Below the pieces are notes generated by a model, which was not told where the DNA came from, made no database searches, and worked only from the letters and a program-made list of their open reading frames with translations. Shown here piece by piece: positions 15,831 to 24,255 of a stretch of DNA of 41,743 nt (position 1 is its first letter; every line of letters starts with the position of its first letter). Position numbers and translations under genes: made by a program. The stretch comes from Komagataeibacter oboediens (GTDB lineage Bacteria > Pseudomonadota > Alphaproteobacteria > Acetobacterales > Acetobacteraceae), in assembly GCF_003207815.1 (NCBI RefSeq), contig NZ_NKTX01000023.1:1-41743 (forward strand). Direction: 5' to 3'.

Positions 15831-18137
15831 TCAGGCCGGTTCGGGCTGGGCTGCGGGCGCGGCGGCGGTCACGCGCACCGGTATGGACTTGGCAGCGGGC
15901 GTTCCGGCGATCTGGTCAAAATGCGACAGTGGCAGCAGTGGGTTGAGTTCGGGATAATACCCCGCAATCGACCCGCGTGGCATGGGGTACGGCATCACCA
16001 TCAACCCGTCCACCCGGCGCTGCGTGCCATCGGTGCTGATGGTTTCAAGGTCGGCCATCGCCCCGTCCACCAGACCGCGTGCCGCCATATCGTCTTTATT
16101 CATGAAGACGACCATGCGGGTGTTGTACACGCCCCGGTAACGGTCATTATTGGTATAGACCGTGGTATTATACTGGTCGTGCGACCGGATGGTGGACAGG
16201 CGCAGCATGTCCGGGCCGCCTATGGGCGTGTCCTCGTCCAGTCCGTCAAAGAGCAGGAAATTGGCCTTGCCCGTTGGCGTATTCCATATCCGCTGGCGTG
16301 GCGGCACCGGCAGCGAAAAGCCCTTGCCCTGACGGATGCGCGTGTTGAAATCCGCATACAGGTCGGGATAGACCTGCGCGATCCTGTCGCGGATCAGGTC
16401 GTAATCATCGACAAAGCCTTCCCAGTCGATCGTGCTGTCCGGCAGGGTGGCGCGCGCCATGCGGCAGACGATCTCGATTTCCGAACGCAGGTCGGGGCTG
16501 GTGGGATGCAGCACCCCGTGCGAGCGCGTAACGCCGGACATCGCATCCTCGGTGGTCACGAACTGCGGGCCGGTTTTCTGCATGTCGATTTCGGACCGCG
16601 CAATGACCGGCAGGATCAGCGCGTCACGTCCATGCACCAGGTGCCCGCGATTGAGCTTGGTGGCGATGCCCACGGTCAGGTCCAGCCGCGCCATCGCTTC
16701 ATACGCCACGGGCGTATCGGGAATGGCGTGGATGAAGTTGCCACCCATGCCAATGAACACCCTGGCCGTACCATCAATCATGGCCTGCACGGATTCAATG
16801 ACATGGTGCCCATGTTCGCGCGGCGGGCTGAAGCCGAACGCCGCCTGAAGCCGGTCGAGGTAGATGGATGTCGGCTTTTCATCAATACCGACCGTGCGGT
16901 CGCCCTGCACGTTGGAATGGCCGCGCACGGGGCAGATACCGGCTCCGTCCTTGCCAAAATTACCGCGCAGCATCAGCAGGTTGGCGATCTGGTGGATTAC
17001 GCGCGATCCCTGCTGGTGCTGTGTCACGCCCATGCCGAAGCAGATGATGGTGGCGTTGGAGGCGGCATAGATCCCCGCCACCCGGCGGATCTGTTCTTCC
17101 GACAGGCCCGAGGTGGCGACGATATCGGGCCACCGTGTCGCCTCGATATCCGCCTTCAGCGCCGCAAACCCGTCGGTATGTTCGGTAATGAAGGCATGGT
17201 CCAGCACGGCCGGCTCGCCCTTGGCGGCGGCATCTTCATCCATCTGGAACAGGGTTTTCATCACACCCTTGAGGAACGCGACATCACCACCAATGCGCAC
17301 GTGACAGAACTCGCTGGCGATGGGTGTTGACCCGAAGGTCGCCATCTTGATCGGGTCCTGCGGTTCGGTAAAGCGGATCAGCGCACGTTCAGGCATGGGG
17401 TTGACGGCAACGATCGGCGCGCCGCGCTTACGCGCATGCACCAGTTCGGTCATCATGCGCGGGCTGTTGGTGCCGGTGTTCTGGCCAATGATGAAAATGG
17501 CCTCGGCATGGGCAAAGTCCTTCATCTGCACCGTGCCCTTGCCGATACCGATGGACATGGGCAGGCCACGGCTGGTCGGCTCGTGGCACATGTTGGAACA
17601 GTCGGGGAAGTTGTTGGTGCCAAACGCGCGGACAAACACGGAATACAGGAACGCCGCCTCGTTGGAGGTCCGGCCGGAGGTATAGAATTCCGCCTGGTCC
17701 GGATGATCGAGCCCGCGCAGGTGGCGTCCGATCATGGCATAGGCTTCGTCCCAGGTGCATGGCACGTAATGGTCGGTCGCGGCGTCATAGCGCATGGGCT
17801 GGGTCAGGCGGCCCTGCTCCTCCAGCCAGTGATCGCTGCGGGACATAAGGTCGGTTACGGTATGGGCGGCAAAGAAGTCCGCGCCAACCTTGCGCTTCGT
17901 CGCCTCGAACGCCAGCGCCTTGGCCCCGTTTTCACAGAACTCCAGTGTCTTTTCACGGTCGGGGTCGGGCCATGCGCAGCTTGGGCACTTGAACCCGTCC
18001 GGGTGGTTCATGGCCAGCAGCGCGCGCGACCCCTTGGCCAGCACGCTCTGTTCCATCAGCACCCGTGCGGTGGCGTTCGCCGCCCCCCATCCACCGGCGG
18101 GATGGGTATAGGGTTTGAATTCCGGTTTGTCAGACAT
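15831..18137 (-). CDS. YdeP/FdhF-like molybdopterin oxidoreductase (bis-MGD family)
   Basis: This 768-residue Mo-bisMGD oxidoreductase is of the formate-dehydrogenase-alpha-like group that includes E. coli YdeP. An N-terminal Fe-S motif appears as FKCPSCAWPDPDREKTLEFC (C51, C54, C68). The candidate Mo ligand is C184 in CSNMCHEPTSRGL, aligning with the Cys/Sec of formate dehydrogenases. Then come IIGQNTGTNSPRMM, GMGVTQHQQGSR and the C-terminal molydopterin-binding domain (RSHDQYNTTVYTNNDRYRGV). The longer open frame to 18203 is rejected: ATG 18137 has GGGGAGG upstream. No signal peptide is seen, so it is cytoplasmic. It heads an operon with moeA and stands beside fdhD/mobA/mobB. The substrate is not established for this group; formate is only one option. 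An Rrf2 gene ends 200 bases upstream. Confidence 0.88.
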   Translation of the reverse strand: MSDKPEFKPYTHPAGGWGAANATARVLMEQSVLAKGSRALLAMNHPDGFKCPSCAWPDPDREKTLEFCENGAKALAFEATKRKVGADFFAAHTVTDLMSRSDHWLEEQGRLTQPMRYDAATDHYVPCTWDEAYAMIGRHLRGLDHPDQAEFYTSGRTSNEAAFLYSVFVRAFGTNNFPDCSNMCHEPTSRGLPMSIGIGKGTVQMKDFAHAEAIFIIGQNTGTNSPRMMTELVHARKRGAPIVAVNPMPERALIRFTEPQDPIKMATFGSTPIASEFCHVRIGGDVAFLKGVMKTLFQMDEDAAAKGEPAVLDHAFITEHTDGFAALKADIEATRWPDIVATSGLSEEQIRRVAGIYAASNATIICFGMGVTQHQQGSRVIHQIANLLMLRGNFGKDGAGICPVRGHSNVQGDRTVGIDEKPTSIYLDRLQAAFGFSPPREHGHHVIESVQAMIDGTARVFIGMGGNFIHAIPDTPVAYEAMARLDLTVGIATKLNRGHLVHGRDALILPVIARSEIDMQKTGPQFVTTEDAMSGVTRSHGVLHPTSPDLRSEIEIVCRMARATLPDSTIDWEGFVDDYDLIRDRIAQVYPDLYADFNTRIRQGKGFSLPVPPRQRIWNTPTGKANFLLFDGLDEDTPIGGPDMLRLSTIRSHDQYNTTVYTNNDRYRGVYNTRMVVFMNKDDMAARGLVDGAMADLETISTDGTQRRVDGLMVMPYPMPRGSIAGYYPELNPLLPLSHFDQIAGTPAAKSIPVRVTAAAPAAQPEPA

Positions 18138-18231
18138 GGCAACCTCCCCGTGTGTGCACGCAGGAAACCGCCCCAATCGCCGTATTGCAATCGCAAACGG
18201 CAAGATTTTACCATAAATAACAGAGATTTAT

Positions 18232-18305
18232 ATGATCATAACCGCAGATTATCAGGTGTAGATACCCATCCGGTCTGTCATCTGTATATAACCGAATATA
18301 GTTAT
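18232..18305 (-). promoter_or_regulatory. AT-rich control region upstream of the Mo oxidoreductase operon
   Basis: The region holds ATGATCAT (18232-18239), a perfect 8-bp palindrome, and ATAAC-n8-GTTAT (18288-18305), an inverted repeat. It is 95-170 bases before the oxidoreductase start and directly after the Rrf2 gene. These are candidate sites for the adjacent Rrf2 proteins or another regulator; no known consensus is matched exactly. Confidence 0.4.
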
Positions 18306-18336
18306 GGACGTCCATAGTCCTGTCATGACGGTCAGA

Positions 18337-18747
18337 CTAGATATTGCGCGGCATGATGTCGTGCAGCGTGGTCTGGTCCAGAACCCCCATGAAGGCATCC
18401 AGCGACCGCGACAGCAGGTGCCGCAGGCGACAGATGTCCGCCAGCACGCAATGCTGTCCGTTTTCAGGCTGGCACGACACGATGGCCTGCATGTCGGCTT
18501 CCATCAGGCGCACGATATCCCCGATGATGATGTCCTGTGGTATGCGCGGCAGGTGCAACCCGCCGGACCGGCCCCTGCGCGCCTCCACAATTCCGCTGTT
18601 GGACAGACGGTTGACCACCTTGACCAGATGGTTGTGGGAAATGCCATGATGGGTGGAGATTTCATGCACGGACACGCGTCGGCCTTCATTGCAGGCAAGA
18701 TAGACAAGCACGCGGATGGCATAATCGGTATGAAGGGTCAGGCGCAT
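18337..18747 (-). CDS. Rrf2-family (NsrR/IscR-like) repressor, copy A
   Basis: This 136-residue Rrf2 regulator has an N-terminal winged helix (MRLTLHTDYAIRVLVYLACN, HGISHNHLVKVVNRLSNSGI, EARRGRSGGLHL), a dimerisation helix and a Cys cluster CQPENGQHCVLADIC (C-x7-C-x5-C) where Rrf2 proteins bind a [2Fe-2S] or [4Fe-4S] cluster. The start is ATG 18747, as in the paralogue at 19094-19513; the longer frame to 18789 adds unmatched residues. The NGIVxARRGRSGGL core and three-Cys arrangement resemble NO-sensing NsrR, but Cys spacing varies in this family, so iron, NO or redox sensing all remain possible. It lies upstream of the Mo oxidoreductase on the same strand. Confidence 0.88.
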   Translation of the reverse strand: MRLTLHTDYAIRVLVYLACNEGRRVSVHEISTHHGISHNHLVKVVNRLSNSGIVEARRGRSGGLHLPRIPQDIIIGDIVRLMEADMQAIVSCQPENGQHCVLADICRLRHLLSRSLDAFMGVLDQTTLHDIMPRNI

Positions 18748-19093
18748 GACGGGGTGTTCACGGCCTCCCTGTCCCGGTAGCTGTCGCATATGCCTGTCGC
18801 GGCGATGGCGCGGTTCCCTGCTCTGATGGCGGGCACGGCCCCGTATTGTAACATGCGGCGCATGGGTATCCTGTGATCAGACATGGTGACGATATAAAAC
18901 AAGTATTAAAAAAAGACCGGATCGGTACACACTGCAACCTAAAAGTGTGCTGCCACACTCCCCATAAATAATTTTTATTGTGTTATAAATATAAGTTATA
19001 CGTTTCCCGTAATAATTTAAGGAAATCATCTTATTGATTCAGGTTCTTTATGCGGAAAATAAATAAAACCCTCTTTTATTATTTTTCATTGAA
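18748..19093. other. AT-rich spacer between the two Rrf2 genes
   Basis: The 346 bases have no gene. They hold AGTGTG-ctgc-CACACT (18944-18959), a perfect 6-bp inverted repeat; a direct repeat GTTATA-n7-GTTATA near 18980-19000; and an AT-rich hairpin behind the cdg-like operon. ATTGATTCA (19033-19041) and TGAATCAAT (19090-19098) form a 9-bp inverted repeat that overlaps the stop codon of copy B. The spacer is much more AT-rich than its surroundings and probably contains the promoter of copy A. Confidence 0.5.
19056..19086 (-). terminator. AT-rich hairpin at the end of the cdg-like operon
   Basis: On the minus strand AAAAATAATAAAA-gaggg-TTTTATTTATTTT forms a hairpin with one bulge and a T-rich 3' arm, starting 8 bases after the Rrf2 copy B stop codon. 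The 3' arm could double as the T-tract. An AT-rich stem makes it a modest terminator candidate. Confidence 0.4.
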
Positions 19094-19513
19094 TCAATGT
19101 TTCTTCTGCCCGGTTAACATATCATGCAGCGTCACGCCGTCCAAAACTGCCATGAATGCACCGATAGACCGCGTGATCACCCCGCGCAGGCGGCAGGTAT
19201 CCGCCAGAATACACGGCTGTCCCTTGCCCGGTATGCATGGCACGATGGCCGCCGGCAGGTCGGCTTCCATCAACCGCACGACATCGCCAATCAGTATATT
19301 CTGCGCCGCCCCTGCCAGCTCCAGCCCGCCACTGCGCCCACGCCGCGCCAGGACGATGCCATTGCTGGACAGGCGATTGACGACCTTCACAAGGTGCGTT
19401 TGCGAAATCCCGTGAACATCGGCAATTTCCTGAATCGCAACCCGTCTGCCCGGGTTCTGTCCCAGGTAGATCAGGATGCGAATGGAATAATCGGTATAAA
19501 GTGTCAGGCGCAT
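19094..19513 (-). CDS. Rrf2-family (NsrR/IscR-like) repressor, copy B, last gene of the cdg-like operon
   Basis: This 139-residue Rrf2 protein is clearly paralogous to copy A: it shares MRLTL-TDY, HLVKVVNRLS, GRSGGL, IGD-VRLMEAD and LHDM. It has the same Cys motif, CIPGKGQPCILADTC (C-x7-C-x5-C). It begins only a few bases after the stop of the diguanylate cyclase gene, with GAGGTG overlapping the junction, so it is co-transcribed with the c-di-GMP genes. Its place matches the fourth gene of the A. xylinum cdg1 operon. It probably senses NO, iron or redox state through an Fe-S cluster and may act on this operon or on the Mo oxidoreductase genes. Confidence 0.88.
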   Translation of the reverse strand: MRLTLYTDYSIRILIYLGQNPGRRVAIQEIADVHGISQTHLVKVVNRLSSNGIVLARRGRSGGLELAGAAQNILIGDVVRLMEADLPAAIVPCIPGKGQPCILADTCRLRGVITRSIGAFMAVLDGVTLHDMLTGQKKH

Positions 19514-19519
19514 GGCACC

Positions 19520-21262
19520 TCATGACGCCTGCAGCGCGACTTCGGTATGATCTGGCGCAAGGATATGTTCCGCCAGCACAAGATTTGCTGCCGAAATGGG
19601 TGGAGAAATGTAGAAACCCTGAATCCGGTCAACATTCATCGCAACCAGGATGTCCATCTGCTCCTTTGTTTCCACCCCGCTTACGGTCACGCTCAGGCCA
19701 AAGGCATGGGCCAGTCCCGTCAGGTGGGCGATCACGTCACGCGCCTGCTGGCTGTGTTCAAGGTCGCACACCAGCCGGCGCGATATCTTGGCCTGCGTGA
19801 AACGGATGTCACGCAGCACCGCAATCGGCAGCGTCGCCAGCCCGAAATCATCCAGCGTCAGCTGGAACCCCAGATCAGCCAGTTCCTGCAACCGCAGCAG
19901 CACCCTGTCCGACCGGCGTCCCGCCAGCACGCTTTCGGATATTTCCAGCACGTAATCGCTGGCGTCGCCGCCCTGCCGCTTGATCTCGGCTTCAAGATCA
20001 TTCTGGAACCCGACATTGAGCAGATCGAGCCGTGACAGGTTGATGGTCAGGTTGGGATAGGTGGACAGGCTGGAATTCCACAGCCGCATGTCATTCTGGA
20101 ATGACTTGACCAGACGCGGGCTCATGGCCTGCGCGAGTGCTGCGTCAAGGAACACGTCGCGGAAGCTTTCCGCCGCCAGCAGTCCCCGCAGCGGGTGGTG
20201 CCAGCGCAGCAGGGCCTCGATCTGGTCGCACCGGCCGGTCTCAAGGTTCAGGATCGGCTGGTAATACAGTTCGAACTGGTCCTTCTCCACCCCTTCGCGC
20301 GCATCGGTCAGGATCTGCGCGCGTTCCAGCGCATGCTGGTGCAGGGTGATGTCGAACATGCGCGCCTGGTGACCACCGGCGCGCTTGGCGGCATACAGCG
20401 CGATATCGGCGTTTTTCTGCAGCGATTCCGCGCTTTCCTGACTGGCGACGGGGCTTATGCCGATGCTGCCGGACACATTGACCACGGTATTGCCGACCTC
20501 GATCGGCGCTTCAAGGATAGCCAGCAGCCGTTCCAGAATGGCCGTAAGCTGCGTGGTGCGCAGTGTGTGGTTGAGGATAAGCGCGAATTCGTCCCCACCC
20601 AGCCGGCATACCGCATCCTGCGGGCTGACCAGTTCCTGCAGCCGCCGCGAAATGACCTTCAGCACCACATCGCCCGCATGGTGGCCATGGATGTCGTTGA
20701 TCTGCTTGAACCCGTCGAGGTCAAACATCACCAGCATGATTTCACGGGTGATGTTGCGGGCCTTTTCCTCTACCGCTGCCTGCAGCATGGTGTTGAAGCC
20801 GCCACGGTTGAACAGCCCCGTCAGCGGGTCGGTCGCCGCCAGCGACTTCAGCCGGTCACGGGTGTTCATAAGTTCCGTGATCTCGAAACGGGTCGCGACA
20901 TAGCCCTCGATCGCACCCAGCGAGTTGTGCTTGGGCATGATGGTCGTCGCCACCCAGTACAGCGTGCCGTCCTTGGCGCGGTTACAGATGTTGCCGCGCC
21001 AGATATCCCCCGAACGGATGGTACGGTACATCTGCCGGAAGAAACTGGCGTCATGATACCCGGAATTGACGATCCGGTGCGTGGCCCCCAGCAGTTCATC
21101 ACGCGGGTAGCGGCTGATTTCACAAAAGCGGTCGTTGACGTAAGTGATCACGCCACGCACGTCAGTAATGGCGACGATCAGGACATTGTCCACCACATCG
21201 GCCCAGAAATCGGAATCCTTGTGGGTTAGCGCACGCAGGCGATCATCGTGTTTGAGTGACAT
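19520..21262 (-). CDS. dgc: Diguanylate cyclase: PAS(flavin-type)-GGDEF-EAL with degenerate EAL
   Basis: The 580-residue protein has PAS (20-130), GGDEF (140-305) and EAL (320-565) domains. The PAS contains W88-RGNICNRAKDG and YW (102-103), the signature of FAD-binding PAS domains such as NifL and AxDGC2 (about 574 residues). GGDEF is intact (222-226); the inhibitory RxxD site is altered to SPQD. The EAL motif is present (349-351), but DDFGTG is DDFGLA (471-476), KID is KIS (492-494) and the usual EGVET is SGVET (528-532), so phosphodiesterase activity is probably lost. It should make c-di-GMP under redox control; in this lineage c-di-GMP activates cellulose synthase. It starts 30 bases after the upstream phosphodiesterase gene, with GGAG at the start. 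Confidence 0.9.
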   Translation of the reverse strand: MSLKHDDRLRALTHKDSDFWADVVDNVLIVAITDVRGVITYVNDRFCEISRYPRDELLGATHRIVNSGYHDASFFRQMYRTIRSGDIWRGNICNRAKDGTLYWVATTIMPKHNSLGAIEGYVATRFEITELMNTRDRLKSLAATDPLTGLFNRGGFNTMLQAAVEEKARNITREIMLVMFDLDGFKQINDIHGHHAGDVVLKVISRRLQELVSPQDAVCRLGGDEFALILNHTLRTTQLTAILERLLAILEAPIEVGNTVVNVSGSIGISPVASQESAESLQKNADIALYAAKRAGGHQARMFDITLHQHALERAQILTDAREGVEKDQFELYYQPILNLETGRCDQIEALLRWHHPLRGLLAAESFRDVFLDAALAQAMSPRLVKSFQNDMRLWNSSLSTYPNLTINLSRLDLLNVGFQNDLEAEIKRQGGDASDYVLEISESVLAGRRSDRVLLRLQELADLGFQLTLDDFGLATLPIAVLRDIRFTQAKISRRLVCDLEHSQQARDVIAHLTGLAHAFGLSVTVSGVETKEQMDILVAMNVDRIQGFYISPPISAANLVLAEHILAPDHTEVALQAS

Positions 21263-21292
21263 GGCGTTGCTCCATCTGTCGCCTTGAATGGA

Positions 21293-23632
21293 TCAGGACT
21301 TTGCTTTGGCTGCGGGTGCCGGGGCCGGTTTGGCGGGCTTGGCCGCGGGTTCCGGGGCTGCGGGCTGTTCCGCCGCCGGTGCCGCCGCCTGCCTGGCCGC
21401 GCTGGCGCGGGCGGCTTCGATTTCGCGGATGACGGCAGGCGCGCCCCCCTTACGGACCCACTGTTCCAGATCGCGCGGCGCCAGCGGCTTGGCGAACAGG
21501 TAGCCCTGCATCACGTCACAGTTCAGTTTTTCCAGCAGGTCGCGCTGCTGCTCGGTCTCCACCCCTTCGGTCACCACCGTCATGCCAAGGCGCGAGCCAA
21601 TGCCGATCACGGCCATGGTCACGGCCTGCGCGTTGGTGTCGTATTCGAAATCGTTGATGAAGCTGCGGTCGATCTTGATTTCCGTCAGCGGCAGGCGCGT
21701 CAGCCGCGACAGCGACGAATACCCCGTCCCGAAATCATCCATCGACAGGCCACAGCCAAGGTTGCGGATGGACTGCAGCACTTCCTCGGTATCGCGGCTG
21801 TTGTCCATCATCACGCTTTCGGTGATTTCCACCGTCAGGCGCGCGGCCTTGAGGTCGTGGTCCTTCAGCAGGGCGGCGATGTGTTCAGGCAGCGCGCGGT
21901 TGCGGAAATGCACCGCCGACAGGTTCACGGCCACGGTCGGCACATGGATGCCGTCGCGGTCCCATTTCACGATCTGGCGGCAGGCCTCCAGCAGCGACCA
22001 CCGGCCGATGGCCTCGATCTGGCCGGTTTCCTCCGCCACCGCGATGAAGCGCGAGGGGAAAATGTTGCCAAGGTGTGGATGGTGCCAGCGCGACAGGGCT
22101 TCCACCCCGCTGAGTTCAAGCGTATGCGTGCGCACCTGCGGCTGGTAATGCAACTGCAGCATACCCTGCGCCAGTGAATCACGCAGTGCCGAGCCCAGCA
22201 CCAGGCGGTCCTGCGCCACCTGGTTCTTTTCAAGGTTGGCGAAGCGGAAGATGCCGCGCCCGTCCTCCTTCGCCTGCCGCATGGCGGTATCGGCATGGCT
22301 GAGCAGGGATTCACTGTCCGGCCCGTTGGCGGGGAACGTGCTTATGCCGATGGAACACGAGATGGACAGCGTGTTCTGGCCGATCTGCAGCGGACGGCCG
22401 ATGGTTTCCAGAAGTTTGTGGGCGATTTCCTCGATCCGCTTGCCTTCGCAGTCGGGCACCACCACCACGAATTCATCCCCGCCCGAGCGGCTGATCACGT
22501 AATCATCCTTGGCGATGGAGCGGATGCGCCCTGCGATCTCGACCAGGAACTGGTCGGCATAGACATGGCCCAGCGCGTCGTTGATGTCGCGGAAGCGGTC
22601 GATGTCCAGCATGAAGATTGCCAGCGTCCGGTTACCCGGCTGGGCGATGATGTCCTCCATCACCCGGTGCAGCGCACCGCGGTTCAGCAGGCCGGTCAGG
22701 GAATCATAACGGGCAAGCTGGGTCAGGTGCGTCTTGGTGGCGTGCTGTTCCAGCGCCAGCGCGCAGAACGGCAGGCACGATCCGACCAGCCGCTGCGGCC
22801 ATGCGCCAAGCTGGTTGGGTTCGCGCAGGTACAGCGCGAAAATGCCCGTCACCCGCCCGTCGCCCGCCAGCACCGGGGCGGCATAGCACGACTGCAGCCC
22901 CAGCGAACGGCACATGGACTGGTAATTGTCCCATACCAGACGGCCGGTGTAGGACGGGTTGGCCATAAGCTTTTCCACGTCGGATGGCGACGGCACGGTG
23001 GTTTCCAGCGCATTGCGGATGCGCGGCGGCAGGGCGGACGTGCAGATCACCCGCCACGGCTGTGCGTCATCCAGCACCAGCAGGGCAGCGACGGAATTGG
23101 GAACGAAGGCCTCGACCTTGCGGCAGATCAGTTCCCCGAGATCCTGGATCAGCATATCGCTGGCCAGCGCCTGCAGCACATCATTCTGCAGGATCAGGAT
23201 CTTGCGGCGCTGGCTTTCCTCCGTGACGTTTTTCATCACGCCCATGTAATAGGTCAGCTTCCTGCCATCCTTGTCGATCTGCACCTTCGACAGGGACAGT
23301 TCACCGCAGATGTATTCGCCATCCGCCCGCGTGAATTCCACTTCGCGCGACGTGCCGACAATGCGGTTGTGGCCACTTTCGCGGTTGCGGTCGATATAGC
23401 GGTCATGCTCATGACGCAGGCGCACGGGCACCAGGCAGTCCACGTTGCGGCCCATGACTTCGGCACGCGGGATGCCCCACAGGGATTCCGCGGCCTGGTT
23501 GTAGAAGATGATTTCGTTATCCTGGCCGATAATGACCGTGGCGTCGATCGCCTGCTCCAGTGCGGGCAGCAGGATTTCGGTGGTGAGTGCTGTGATCTCG
23601 GACATCTGCGTGCTGTCTTTCTTCGCTGTCAT
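21293..23632 (-). CDS. pdeA: c-di-GMP phosphodiesterase candidate: heme-type PAS-GAF-GGDEF-EAL
   Basis: The 779-residue protein has PAS (20-140), GAF (150-300), GGDEF (305-465) and EAL (485-735) domains and a Pro/Ala/Lys-rich tail (740-779). The PAS resembles EcDosP and FixL: LPALEQAIDA, AAESLWG, and H76 in HEHDRYIDRNR, aligning with the heme-ligand His; T94 replaces DosP Met95 and R96 aligns with the FixL O2-stabilising Arg. The GGDEF motif (384-388) is intact. EAL (511-513), NLS, EITES, DDFGTG (632-637), KID (653-655) and EGVET are all present, so hydrolysis of c-di-GMP is expected. Its start overlaps the regulator stop codon (ATGA). The order regulator-pdeA-dgc matches A. xylinum cdg1, whose PdeA1 is a heme O2 sensor; the isozyme number here is not certain. 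Confidence 0.9.
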   Translation of the reverse strand: MTAKKDSTQMSEITALTTEILLPALEQAIDATVIIGQDNEIIFYNQAAESLWGIPRAEVMGRNVDCLVPVRLRHEHDRYIDRNRESGHNRIVGTSREVEFTRADGEYICGELSLSKVQIDKDGRKLTYYMGVMKNVTEESQRRKILILQNDVLQALASDMLIQDLGELICRKVEAFVPNSVAALLVLDDAQPWRVICTSALPPRIRNALETTVPSPSDVEKLMANPSYTGRLVWDNYQSMCRSLGLQSCYAAPVLAGDGRVTGIFALYLREPNQLGAWPQRLVGSCLPFCALALEQHATKTHLTQLARYDSLTGLLNRGALHRVMEDIIAQPGNRTLAIFMLDIDRFRDINDALGHVYADQFLVEIAGRIRSIAKDDYVISRSGGDEFVVVVPDCEGKRIEEIAHKLLETIGRPLQIGQNTLSISCSIGISTFPANGPDSESLLSHADTAMRQAKEDGRGIFRFANLEKNQVAQDRLVLGSALRDSLAQGMLQLHYQPQVRTHTLELSGVEALSRWHHPHLGNIFPSRFIAVAEETGQIEAIGRWSLLEACRQIVKWDRDGIHVPTVAVNLSAVHFRNRALPEHIAALLKDHDLKAARLTVEITESVMMDNSRDTEEVLQSIRNLGCGLSMDDFGTGYSSLSRLTRLPLTEIKIDRSFINDFEYDTNAQAVTMAVIGIGSRLGMTVVTEGVETEQQRDLLEKLNCDVMQGYLFAKPLAPRDLEQWVRKGGAPAVIREIEAARASAARQAAAPAAEQPAAPEPAAKPAKPAPAPAAKAKS

Positions 23633-24255
23633 TCGGAATGGGCCACGATCGCGCGCAGGCGGTCAGGGTCGAGAATGTGTATGGCGCGCCGTTCGCGGGA
23701 GATGAGCTTCTCCCGGTGAAAGGCGCTGAGCAGACGGCTGACCGTCTCGGTTGTCAGGCCGAGGAAATCGGCTATGTCGGCGCGGGAAATGCCGGGATCG
23801 ACCGGCCACAGTTCGCCCCGTCCCATCCGGGTTCCCTGCCCGATCAGGAAGGCGGCCAGCCGTTCGCGCGCCGTCTGGCGCCCCAGCATGAGCAGCCGGT
23901 TGTGAAACCCGACCAATAGCTGCCGCGTCGTACGCAGGGAGGCCGCGCACGCGCCGGGCGATGTTTCATGAAGGTGCCGCAGGTAGGGTGCGGGCACACA
24001 CGCCACGCGCAGCGTGCGCATGGCTTCGGCACTATAGTGATAATGGGTGCAGGGATAGGCAGGCAGCACGTCGCCTTTATGAGCGAAGCCGATGATCTGT
24101 CGCCGTCCATCCGGCAGGGACTTGAACAGGCGCGCCCCCCCGCTCACCACATGGAAGTGCATGCTGGCGGGAGTGTCTTCCGTCATGAATTCCTGCCGGT
24201 CGCCAAAACTGCGCTCCATTCCGGCCGGATGATTATGAGGCTGCGTTAAAGACAT
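23629..24255 (-). CDS. Crp/Fnr-family (FixK-like) regulator heading the cdg-like operon
   Basis: The 208-residue protein has a cyclic-nucleotide-binding-like beta-roll (residues 25-105, with GGARLFKSLPDGRRQIIGFAHKGD shape) and a C-terminal helix-turn-helix (about 152-180: SRADIADFLGLTTETVSRLL) with the E-x2-SR recognition pattern of FNR/FixK. The N-terminal Cys cluster of FNR is absent, so O2 is not sensed by an Fe-S cluster here. It overlaps the phosphodiesterase gene by ATGA. It corresponds to cdg1a of A. xylinum. I found no TTGAT-n4-ATCAA box in front of it. The upstream 50 bases are AT-rich and likely hold the promoter. Confidence 0.88.
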   Translation of the reverse strand: MSLTQPHNHPAGMERSFGDRQEFMTEDTPASMHFHVVSGGARLFKSLPDGRRQIIGFAHKGDVLPAYPCTHYHYSAEAMRTLRVACVPAPYLRHLHETSPGACAASLRTTRQLLVGFHNRLLMLGRQTARERLAAFLIGQGTRMGRGELWPVDPGISRADIADFLGLTTETVSRLLSAFHREKLISRERRAIHILDPDRLRAIVAHSE

